A stretch of 18,905 bases of DNA from Chromera velia (GCA_018398765.1 JAHBMJ010002442.1:1-18905), one strand, 5' to 3'. Positions 8,779 through 16,167 are shown, counted from the first letter of the stretch. Notes: generated by a model not told the origin, from the sequence alone. Made by a program: numbers and translations.

Positions 8779-9884
8779 CAGAGACCGGAGAAGCCCCAGA
8801 AGGCTATCGGCCAGAGGCAAAGAGAAACGAACACGAGACCCCCCCCGCAGAGTCTCATCGTGTGTCTTTCCTGTTCCTCCCACAGAATTCGGCCAAGCAA
8901 TGCGAACATCAACGCATAGGGTCCAGTGACGAGGCACACGACCGAGAAGGGGAGACGGGCTCGGACTGCGAACAGAAGAAGGAAGGCCAGCGAGGCGAGA
9001 CCCAGCACAGTGCCGAGGAAGACAGAGACAAGTGTGAGGGTGTAGTCGGGAAGAAAGAGACGGGAGAGAGCAAGCGCCGTCTCCACTGAAAGTTGCAAAG
9101 AGAGCTGAGACGAGTTCACGGCGATCTTCCCCTTCTTCTGCAAATCATATAGACGTGCGTATATGCGTTCGGATCTGCACTGCACATCCGCACAAGCGTC
9201 TTCAGCTTCTTCTGCTGCCGAGTTCTCGTGTGTGTGCGCATCCTCTTCCTCTTCCAGTGCCGTCTCCAAGGTGGACGGTGTGACGAGAATCATGGGAAGC
9301 ACAAAGTCTCCTGGGGTTCTTCTTTTTCTTCCTGGTGTCTCTGGGTTGTCTCCTGACAGTTTTCTTGTCTCGGGGGTTACACTCTCTTTGTCGGTTTCAC
9401 CGCGATGGAGAGAAGGGGGGAAGGAAGAAGAGGGACCCGATTCAGCAGGAAGGTGGGGGGACAGCGAGGGCTCAGCAGAAGGAACAGAAGAAGAGAGGGA
9501 ACAGCCCGAGTCCCGCTGGAGATCGCAAGCAGGCGGGGGGGAGGCAGAATTCGAAATGGGACTGGAAGGGGGAAGGGGTAATGTGAATTCTGATTCACGT
9601 TCTTCCACTCGGTCCCGAAAGGCATGATTCGGAAGGGCGTCTTCTACAGTGGATACGTTCTTGTGGTTTGGGGGTGGGGGGGAGGGAGACAATGTGATCT
9701 TAGACGAAGAGGAAAAGAAAAGTAAGCCGACTGCGAGGGTGAGGGCGATGGTTGCTGTCCTGAAAAGTGCCGTTTCTTTCTTCAGCCTCGTCAGTTCTGT
9801 TTCCTTCTCATTGAGTCGGGTGGAGAGATTTCTGTTCCTGCTCTCCACTTGCCGTCTCTCCCGTCTCTCCGTCTCCAGGAGAGA
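8779..9884 (-). CDS. Coiled-coil and membrane protein, upstream exon
   Basis: The exon encodes about 368 residues. They begin with a charged coiled coil (LLETERRERRQVESRNRNLS, then LNEKETELTRLKKETALF), followed by one hydrophobic span (TIALTLAVGLLFF). Next comes a disordered Pro/Ser/Glu linker of about 150 residues including PSPPPPNHKN and TPGRKRRTPGDF, an acidic patch (EEEEDAHTHENSAAEEAEDA), and three more TM spans (TLTLVSVFLGTVLGLASLAF, FSVVCLVTGPYALMFALLG, GGLVFVSLCLWPIAFWGF). No ATG occurs in frame before about residue 190, so the start must come from upstream. An in-frame TAG sits directly before the exon at 9885-9887. The exon may begin there, since TGTAG could be a weak acceptor. The 3' end is set at CTCTG|GTCAGC, in phase with the last exon. 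Function is unknown; a coil plus membrane core suggests a scaffold or organelle-membrane protein, which is speculation. Confidence 0.7.
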
Positions 9885-10010
9885 CTACAGGGCTGCGGTG
9901 GAATTTTCCACCCCGTCGCCCCCCTGTGTAATCTCAGTGCCACCCCGTCTATTTGGACTCCCGTCTGACGCCCTTCCAGATTGCAGAGCGGGGCCCTGAT
10001 TGTTGCCCAT
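9885..10010 (-). pseudogene. ATG-started leader closed by an in-frame TAG
   Basis: The ATG at 10008-10010 (context GGCGATGGG) opens 41 codons beginning MGNNQGPALQSG. They stay in exactly the same frame as the coiled-coil exon that follows, with only TAG at 9885-9887 between them. MGNN resembles an N-myristoylation start, but serine at position 6 is absent. Three readings are possible: this is the true N-terminus and TAG is an assembly error, polymorphism or disabling mutation; the leader is a short upstream ORF; or it is intron and the real exon begins after TAG. I tried the visible GT donors ending at TAG and none restores frame with a sensible length. Confidence 0.3.
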
Positions 10011-10234
10011 CGCCTTTGCGTTCTTCCTTTTTGTTACAGCTTCGATCCTCGGCAATTGGGGCAACACAAAGTCACACTAGCTCTTCGTCTCGCATCTAAC
10101 GGAAGCAGTGTCAGAAAGCAGCAACGAGAAAGTCAAACATTGTGCTTATGGATGCAGATTCTGCATGCGCACCCTGTTATCCCCTGCTCCAGCATTTCGG
10201 ACGACTCTTTCTCAGAGACTCGTCGGATTTTGCC

Positions 10235-10246
10235 TGCATGCATGCA
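10235..10246. other. TGCATGCATGCA palindrome, possible ApiAP2-type site or acceptor
   Basis: A perfect TGCATGCATGCA is followed by a very GC-rich block (10247-10282). On the minus strand it reads GCATGCATGCAG and precedes an open stretch starting KIRRVSEKESSEMLEQG. It might therefore be the 3' splice site of an unplaced 5' exon of the membrane-protein gene. Confidence 0.3.
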
Positions 10247-10344
10247 CGCGCCCGCGCGGCCGCGCCCCGGCCCGCGACCGCGAATGATCCCCGGGATGAC
10301 TGCAATTGACTGCATGAGGAGCAACTGCATGAGGATGATTCAGT

Positions 10345-10600
10345 CGTGCTTGAAGTATCGCGAAGATACTTCACGAACTCTCCGCTGCGGTCTCAGTGAT
10401 GATCAGAAAACGACAGAGAGGCTTGATTGAAGCGTAAAAGACTAAAAGTTTACGCCCGGATCCTTTAATGATTCTACTAGACTCTCTGTAGACTGTCAGA
10501 TGAATTAATGGTTGAGCTTTCGGAGAGCAAAACCGAAAGCAACACTTGGAGGTGTGTGCCAATGCAATTTGTGTTGACGAGATCGAGGCACACCTCCGTC
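10345..10600. ncRNA. Cluster of inverted repeats, candidate structured RNA
   Basis: Consecutive inverted repeats fill this 250-bp interval. They are TGAAGTATC/GATACTTCA with a 5-nt GCGAA loop (10351-10373), CCGC/GCGG (10382-10390), GCGTAAA/TTTACGC (10432-10455), TCTAC/GTAGA (10474-10492), GCTTTCGG/CCGAAAGC (10516-10540), and GGAGGTGTGTGCC with GGCACACCTCC (10548-10597; one TG bulge). Such density is unusual for spacer DNA and suggests a folded transcript or a palindromic element. Strand is undetermined. I compared it by eye with the U1-U6, RNase P and SRP patterns I know and found no match. Its class is unknown and expression is unproven. Confidence 0.3.
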
Positions 10601-10797
10601 TCCCGCCACACAGAGTCAGAAAGAGCGACCTTTGCCATCCTTGCGAGCGCAGGAAAGAGCATATATATGGGAAACTGGCATGTGTGGAGTGGAGGAAAAA
10701 AAGCATTTGCGGACAGAAGGCGCCCCGAGACCGGTATAGCGAGTGCGTGAGGACTTTTTTTTGGAAGACGATATCGATTTGCCAGCTTGTTGCGTGA
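10515..10797 (+). CDS. Possible Cys-rich open frame, uncertain
   Basis: The frame is open from just after a TGA (10512-10514) to TGA at 10795-10797. It has fairly G/C-rich codons and a cysteine pattern that could suit zinc binding: LCHPCERRKEHIYGKLACVE, then KSICGQKAPRDRYSEC. That gives C-x2-C-x12-C-x8-C-x11-C, with two more cysteines upstream (C-x4-C). There is no in-frame ATG, so it would need an upstream exon. The left part overlaps the inverted repeats at 10516-10597, which may argue against coding. I do not recognise the spacing as a standard finger. Confidence 0.2.
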
Positions 10798-11163
10798 CAG
10801 CGAGCAAAAGAGGTTCTGCCTCCCTGGGTGCAGGCAATGCAGCTAGCTGGATCCTCTCAAAGTGCAGCAACCGAGGCTGGAAGATGGAGGTAGGCAAAGG
10901 GAGGTGCATCGGGCTACCTTCTGGCTGCTTGTGATTGCATGATTACGGCACTTGGAAGGTCCAATTGAGATCGAGGGATCGTTTTCCTTTCTTCAGGCTC
11001 AGAGGGGTGCATGGCTTTCTGGTCCGTGCATGTTCATCGACTCCCTGCTTACAAAAGGTTTTGGGCAGATTGGTTCATGTGCCGGCATCTCTTTTGTCTT
11101 CAGCGTGCCTCCCTCCATCAAATTCGTTTCTGGACATTTGCACATTAATTCCTCCGCGTCCGT

Positions 11164-11253
11164 CTTTTTTTTCTCCAGATTTTCGGCCGCCCCTCTCTTT
11201 TCTCTCCAGATTTTCGGCCGTCCGTCTGGCCGCCCGTCTCTTTCCTCCAGATG
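11164..11253 (+). repeat. Tandem repeat carrying three CTCCAG splice-acceptor-like sites
   Basis: A module of about 31 bp, a pyrimidine run followed by CTCCAGATTTTCGGCCG, occurs at 11164-11189 and 11195-11220. A third partial copy (CTCTTTCCTCCAGATGCC) sits at 11236-11253. Each copy ends in a good-looking 3' splice site. The third AG falls directly before the ATG at 11251 proposed as the start of the next gene. Confidence 0.75.
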
Positions 11254-11389
11254 CCTCGTCCCTGTGTATGTTTCTTCTTGTTTCCTTCTTTCGTGCATGT
11301 GACACTGTGCAGAGAGACAGCTATTGTCTTTGGATCCGATTCGATCGAGACAGTCATGCATCCCCTCTCTGAGACTCCCAAGAGAGACG
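11251..11389 (+). CDS. Unknown four-exon gene, candidate first exon
   Basis: The ATG directly after TTTCCTCCAG opens a frame beginning MPRPCVCFFLFPSFVHVTLC, a hydrophobic stretch that could be a signal or anchor segment. A hydrophilic part follows (ETVMHPLSETPKRD). A consensus-like donor, GACG|GTGAGA, ends it in phase 1. Removing 59 nt to ACAG at 11448 brings the frame into the next open stretch. The exon could instead begin later, after GTGCAG near 11311, with true 5' exons upstream. Low confidence in the start, moderate in the donor. Confidence 0.35.
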
Positions 11390-11448
11390 GTGAGAAGAAA
11401 GAGAAGTACTGGCTTTGTAAACTACTGACCATGGATTCTGGAAGACAG

Positions 11449-11529
11449 TCGCCTCTTCGATCGGCAGAGTTGCTGACGTCGTCTCGAATGAAAACCTGGT
11501 AGGAGCAGGCACGTTCGCGGCAGGGGTGG
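11449..11529 (+). CDS. Unknown four-exon gene, candidate second exon (glycine-zipper segment)
   Basis: This short coding-like stretch starts VASSIGRVADVVSNENLVGA and continues GTFAAGV, a small-residue hydrophobic run of glycine-zipper type that could insert in a membrane. The frame is closed upstream by TAA at 11418-11420 and has no ATG, so it needs a splice to start. The ACAG at 11448 follows a CTGAC branch-like motif and is in phase with the donor at 11390. Downstream the frame must shift to reach the long exon. A 59-nt intron 11530-11588 (GTGTTG to TTCTGTCAG) does so and keeps the hydrophobic run going into GLAAHVISW. An assembly indel is an alternative explanation. Confidence 0.4.
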
Positions 11530-11588
11530 GTGTTGCTGCATATACCGGATACGGCACCGACGCTGGGAGGCGGGGTCCCTTCTGTCAG

Positions 11589-11993
11589 GGCTGGCAGCCC
11601 ACGTCATCTCCTGGAATGGATGGACGGACGAGAGGAGGAAAGAAGTGATGGGGAAGTTCGCCTCCATGAAAAAAAAATTCAAACACACCACCCGAGTAAA
11701 TCGGATGATCAACGCTTACCACTTCCGAACGCATTTCTTCGCCTCCCTACAGGGGCTCCAGATGGTGCTGGAGATAGCCAAACAAGCAATGGGAAGACTG
11801 AAAATGGCAATGAACAAACTGTGGCACAGATTTGTTGATAAGACGACGTTGGAAAACGCTGAGAGAGCCCTCAAAGAGGTGGAGGATGGCATTGCACTGA
11901 CGTCTTTGCAACTGTCACAGGTGACTTTCTTCCAGACGGCTGGGAGGATCGACCGGGCGGCTTTCCTTACTCGAGATCAGATCTCCGAAAGCG
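11589..11993 (+). CDS. Unknown four-exon gene, third exon (basic helical region)
   Basis: This is the main open stretch, well supported from about 11600 onward. After GLAAHVISWNGWTDERRKEV come basic amphipathic helices (MGKFASMKKKFKHTTRVNRM), a Met/Leu-rich helix (LQGLQMVLEIAKQAMGRLKM), an acidic helix (LENAERALKEVEDGIALTSL) and RDQISES. It ends at AGCG|GTCAGT in phase 1. That matches the acceptor at 12631 exactly and avoids the TAA at 12065. I recognise no domain family; mostly helical, possibly membrane-associated. A start at the internal ATG 11648 cannot be excluded if the upstream exons are wrong. Confidence 0.7.
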
Positions 11994-12631
11994 GTCAGTT
12001 TTGTGATGAACACCCAAAAACGCTAGACCTAACCGGGCTGACTTACGGGGAGACAGGCAGGGGTTAATTATCGTGTAAATGCAATTAATCAATCTGTATT
12101 TCGCGTGGCGGGATGTTCTCCATCACTCGTATCCTCTCTTCCATTCAGCCCCCCCTTTCTCCGTCCTACCCCCATCACTTAGTCTCACTCACTGCACTGC
12201 TCTCACCTCTCTTCGCTCCTCCCTGTCTTTTTCATACCCTCGCTTTCTTCTTTCCTCCCCTCAGAGTATACGTACTAAGGATGCGTGCGTCAGATTATCT
12301 CGTACCAGTATTCTCCTTTCTCTCCCTGCCCCATGCCCCCTCTCTCTTTCTGTCTGTCCCCGAACCTCTTTGTCTTGCAGTGTCCGTCTGTTGTGACAGG
12401 GTCATCTCTGGCCCGGCCCGCTCATTTCTCCCCTTCTAAACTACCCCCTATCCTTGTCACACACCTCATGCAGTCTTCTCCTGCTCTCTGCCCTGAGCCC
12501 TCTTTTCCCTCTTCCGGGAGTCTTCCCATCCTTCTTCTCTCTGCAAGCCCATGTGATCACATTGTGTGATTGTCCTCCTTCTTTCTCCTGTTCCCCGTGT
12601 CTGTCTGTGAATGATTTTTTTATCTCTGCAG
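11994..12631 (+). other. 638-nt intron, pyrimidine-rich
   Basis: GTCAGT donor, TTTTTTATCTCTGCAG acceptor, phase 1 on both sides. The interior is strongly C/T-rich on the plus strand, and its open frames are low-complexity Ser/Pro/Leu translations. Confidence 0.7.
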
Positions 12632-13125
12632 GATGGGAGGAAGCGCGGGAGCTCATCGACGAGGCTTTGGGACATGGGGGGCGAGTCAAGATTGGGGAGG
12701 CCTGGCTAAAGACTGCGGAGGAGCCTACCTACGGTGATGTTCTTCTGGAGGTCGGCACCGGAGACCTCCAGTTCCGTGCCTGTGAGGACATTTTCGAGCA
12801 GGTTGTCGTTGCAGGTGCGGGAGGGGAAGAGGGAAGGGGGGGACGAGCGGGTCCCCCTCCTGCCAGGGAGAGCAGAGGACCCCGTCCGAATGGACAGACG
12901 GTTTCCGGGGGGGGGCAGCTTAGGCTGCGGTGCTGCCCCCTGAACGAGATCGGGGAGGCGGAGACAGAGGGCTTCCGTCGGGTGGGAATCCCGTTGGGTG
13001 CGGTTGGGGGGGAAGTGGTGTGGGTGTTGGGGGGGGAGGGGGGCGAAGGACTTCAGGGGGTTTTCGTTTTTGCAGAGATGGAAGTAGAGAGGAACACTCT
13101 CTCCCTGCTGCTAGCCAGGCTCTGA
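12632..13125 (+). CDS. Unknown four-exon gene, last exon
   Basis: The exon starts right after a strong acceptor (T-run, CTCTGCAG) and runs to TGA at 13123-13125, encoding about 164 residues. It begins WEEARELIDEALGHGGRVKI and continues with a compact-looking part (EPTYGDVLLEVGTGDLQFRA, CEDIFEQVVVAG). A Gly/Arg/Pro-rich loop follows (EEGRGGRAGPPPARESRGPR), then strand-like stretches (GQLRLRCCPLNEIGEAETEG, GEVVWVLGG, GVFVFAEMEVERNTLSLLLA). Alternating hydrophobic strands suggest a beta-rich C-terminal domain with a disordered loop inserted. No family recognised. The four proposed exons sum to 1119 nt, a whole number of codons (372 aa plus stop). Confidence 0.75.
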
Positions 13126-13362
13126 CTGGGTAGGTCGGTCTGTCAGTGTTTCATGCGGGTGATCAACTGAGCTATCAGTGAATGTGTTCATTTTTACGCT
13201 TCGTTTGATGCATGCACGGGCTGTGTCTGTTCTACAAATAGACAGACAGATACAGAAATGTGTAGACAAGATAAAGAAAGAAAGAGAAAGAGGGGGGGAG
13301 GAGAGGAGAGACCGGGAGAGAGGGGAGGCTCCAGACGCGAGAGAGAAAGAGGGTCAAACTCG

Positions 13363-13400
<38 letters not shown>

Positions 13401-13413
13401 GAGAGAGAGAGGG
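13363..13413. repeat. (CT)n(CA)n(GA)n three-block microsatellite
   Basis: CT units (13363-13380) pass into CA units (13381-13400) and then GA units (13401 to about 13410). The CT and GA blocks are complementary, so the element can fold as a hairpin with the CA block as loop. Confidence 0.93.
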
Positions 13414-14144
13414 AGAGTCTTGAGTGCACAGAGTTTCTAGAAAGACACGCGAATCCGCACATGCATGTGACAGATATTAAAAAGAGAATTGATTAAACGA
13501 TTTGTGTCCGCATGTCTGGGGGAGATTCCGGGCACTGGAGACGGGAGGCAAAGGCTCGAGGAGGAGATGCGAGCTGTTTGCGCCGTGCATGGACTGCAGG
13601 GGTCCATCCAGAAAGAGGACGAGGTCCGTGGCTGATGGAGGAGCGTGTGTACTTTGACTTTTCCTCTCTCTCTCCCTCTCTTCTCCTCTCTCTTTCTGTG
13701 TCTCTTTTCCTCTCTATTCTCATTCACTCTTTGGGCGACGCTCACCGTCTATCCGTGCTGACTGCATGCATCCATGAATGGCCTCGATCCTTCTGATGTT
13801 TGTCTGCATGCATGCAGTACCCGATCCTTCCATAACACATACACAACTGCATGCAGCCATGCATGCATGCGGTGATTCTACATGAAGTATTAATTGTTTT
13901 CAAGCGTAGTTTTTTCTGTATTCAAGAGTGGGCCTTCTCGGCTAAATGGTAGTCAACAGATGCAATTGATACATGCATTCCTCCGGGAACCTCAATTAGG
14001 CGTCAGATTCTTATCCCCCCGCATGCATGCATGAATGCATGACTGTTCCTGTGGACCGCAGGGGGTGGCGATGTGGTATCAGATTACCTTCCATGAAAGA
14101 ACATCCATGAAAGTGTGCTCATTCATTGGTATTCTTCCATGCAG
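13414..14144. other. Spacer between two plus-strand genes, with a doubtful ORF
   Basis: An ATG frame at 13512-13796 begins MSGGDSGHWRREAKARGGDA and then degrades into Ser/Leu low complexity from a CT-rich run. Its visible donors (phase 1) do not fit the phase-0 acceptor at 14144, so it is not called as coding. The right half carries the TGCATGCA cluster and likely promoter DNA for the next gene. Confidence 0.45.
13763..14031. promoter_or_regulatory. Cluster of TGCATGCA octamers
   Basis: TGCATGCA occurs at 13763, 13805 (extended to 12 bp), 13848, 13860 and 14024, five sites in 270 bp just upstream of the next gene's first recognised exon. TGCATGCA is the known target of one apicomplexan ApiAP2 DNA-binding domain. 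That a homologue acts here is inference. Confidence 0.4.
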
Positions 14145-14403
14145 GTGCGCAAGGCTCCAGAGGTACTCAGTCTGGTGCGAATGCGATCCCTCAAGCAGGT
14201 CAGCCCGAGAATCTCCATGCAGTCTGCCCGCCGCCCCCAGACCCCCTTGGAGGACCAAAACTGCCTCAAGGGCCCCGGCGTCCTTTTGCTGTGCGGGGGG
14301 GGGGGTGTTGAGGAGACACTCTCAATGTCCGAGGAGCCTGAGTCTGACGCGTCTGATGACGGCAATGACAGCATGGAGTCAGTCAAAGAGGCAACAATGC
14401 GGA
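14145..14403 (+). CDS. Unknown gene D, first recognised exon
   Basis: A 3' splice site, GGTATTCTTCCATGCAG, ends at 14144 and is followed by a frame with strongly G/C-rich third positions. It encodes a basic start (VRKAPEVLSLVRMRSLKQVS, ISMQSARRPQTPLEDQNCLK), a poly-G-encoded GGGG (11 G at 14295-14305) and an acidic Ser-rich end (SMSEEPESDASDDGNDSMES). It looks disordered; the acidic serines could be CK2-type phosphorylation sites. It ends at CGGA|GTAACA (phase 1), or alternatively at AAAAT|GTACTG (14424), the same phase. The ATG at 14139 is in frame just before the splice site and could itself be the start. Otherwise 5' exons are missing. No family recognised. Confidence 0.5.
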
Positions 14404-14552
14404 GTAACATTTGCAAGGGAAAATGTACTGAAACCTCCCCCACTTCAATCGCTCAGATACGCTGTCATCTCGCTGTCTTCTTGTTGCTTCGCCCTCTTTG
14501 CCTTTCATATGGTCCGATCTCAGCATGTCCTCTGATTTGTTCTTCACCCAAG

Positions 14553-14624
14553 GTTCAGAATCTGACGGCCCTGTCCCCCGTGTACGTGATTGTGCCTACA
14601 GGGCCACACTGTGTGCGGCCCATG
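14553..14624 (+). CDS. Unknown gene D, small exon
   Basis: A pyrimidine-rich acceptor, TTGTTCTTCACCCAAG, ends at 14552 and a donor CCATG|GTAATG starts at 14625. Both are phase 1, matching the exons on either side. The 72 nt encode about 24 residues, including SESDGPVPRVRDCAYRATLC. The SESDG start continues the acidic serine region of the previous exon, which supports the join. Low to moderate confidence because it is short. Confidence 0.4.
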
Positions 14625-14752
14625 GTAATGCTCACTTGGTTCCTAGTATCAAAAGTGATAAACAGATTCTGTCTAAAAGAAAATTGATTAAACATAATAT
14701 AAAATAATGTCTGAAAAGTCTATTGTGACATGTTTTAGCTTGGTTTTTGACC

Positions 14753-15515
14753 GGTTCCCACTAGTTCTCATGCAAAAAGTAGGTGTCCAGCGTTTTGGTT
14801 CCTAAATTCCTAAAATACGGTTCCTAACCATTCTGAACCAAGGCTGTCACAAGAACTACAAAGGATCTAAATTAAGTATATGAATACCAAAATTGCTAGG
14901 AAGTCAAACAGGAACCTTAGAATCCATGGAAGAACCCCGAAAAACCAGTAGGAACCGTATGAGAACCAAAGAACTATGTAGGAAGTTACTAGAAACTGCC
15001 TGGAGAACTACAAAGAATTCAGTCTCTCAATTAGCCCGAGACGCTCCTGGTACTTAAGTGATACTGATGCTGTTTGCTTCTTTAGACTGGGTAAGAGGGA
15101 AGCCATCTTCCGGAGGGGGGCCAAAGAGAGTCGATGGAAGCGTGTTTCTGGATGGAAGCGAGCTGGCACGACTTGTGTCTGCATTTAATCAGTTGTAAAC
15201 TCATCTACAGCCTCTTTTGAATACCTTTTTTTACAGAGAAATGTCAGTTCTTATTGGTTCTTGATGGTTCCTTCGTGGTTGCTAAAAGGCGGTTCCTAGG
15301 CTTTTTAGTCAATGTGAGAACCCAAAGCTCGGACATGACTTTATCGTCGGGAACTAACATCAATCTGAGGGACTCTCATCTAGGACCTGGTACAAGGAAC
15401 TCCTAGAAACTTGAATTAACATGTTGTAAAAAGCTTAAAACAAGCGTTTTTAGAGGCTAGATTGACAGTAGACTTAGTAGTCTGTACTTATATCTAACCT
15501 AGGGTTAGTAGGAAC
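14753..15515. repeat. Island of GGTTCCT / AGGAACC repeats on both strands
   Basis: Exact GGTTCCT or its complement occurs at 14797, 14819, 14910 (-), 14950 (-), 15266 and 15291. Near matches occur at 14753 (GGTTCCC), 14962 (AGAACC), 15256 (GGTTCTT), 15394 (AGGAACT) and 15509 (AGGAACT). Orientation alternates in blocks (+ +, - -, + +, - -), so segments are roughly inverted relative to each other. It may be an old foldback or MITE-like element, or an internally repetitive satellite. No terminal repeats or target duplication were identified. Confidence 0.5.
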
Positions 15516-15969
15516 TATTAGGAGTGCGGGACCGTAGGATTATACGGACCTGTTCTCCTCTTCAATGTCCCTGGCTAGCTACTGTCTGTTTCTCGGTTTT
15601 GCTAACTGACCACATACATGTCCAGTTATCTCTCTCTCTCGTTTTTATCTTCGCAGACATCCTTGCATGGAATGATTGGTAATTCACAGGCTTCAAGAAA
15701 TACTATTTTTCATGTTAGACGGATGTCACCGCAAACCAAAACGGCACTTCATCTTTTTTCTTTCCAATTCCCTCTAGTCACATGTATGTGACTGCGTTGA
15801 TAGCATTGTGTGTGCAGAGGCTCTCATGGAGCCAGAAAGGGGGTTTGTCAAGTTTTTCAGAGCTGCACAGACTCGAGGACTTTGAGGGGCATGTCGTATG
15901 TGCTTGTATATGCCTTGTTGGTCCCAAAGACTCCTCAATTCTCCCTCGGCTCCCCCCCTGCCCATGCAG

Positions 15970-16101
15970 GTGACCAAGAGCTGCAACACATTTGGAAAGA
16001 AGGGAAAAGAGGAGAGGAAGGAACAGAAGATGAGAGAACAAACGTGCAGAAGCAATGGGCATATGGCTAGAAAGTTTTTCTTCACAGGACGTAGATTCTG
16101 A
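15970..16101 (+). CDS. Doubtful small exon in the gene D intron
   Basis: A good acceptor, CCCTGCCCATGCAG, ends at 15969. It is followed by an open, very charged frame (FGKKGKEERKEQKMREQTCR) to TGA at 16099-16101. Its phase (0) does not fit the phase-1 chain of gene D, so it would be an alternative terminal exon or no exon at all. Confidence 0.18.
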   Translation: MTKSCNTFGKKGKEERKEQKMREQTCRSNGHMARKFFFTGRRF

Positions 16102-16167
16102 AGTTGGTGTGTGGGCGTGTCAAAATATGTACAGAGACAGCCCCAGCCATAGTGAATATGCACTCGC

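Noticed and set aside
10133-10233. Minus-strand stretch KIRRVSEKESSEMLEQG as an upstream exon of the membrane gene
   Set aside because: It has a good GCATGCAG acceptor, but I found no donor in phase with the exon starting at 9884 other than a poor GTTTGA, so it is not listed as coding.
13512-13796. ATG frame MSGGDSGHWRREAKARGG as first exon of gene D
   Set aside because: Its visible GT donors leave phase 1, while the next acceptor at 14144 needs phase 0, and the frame decays into CT-repeat translation.
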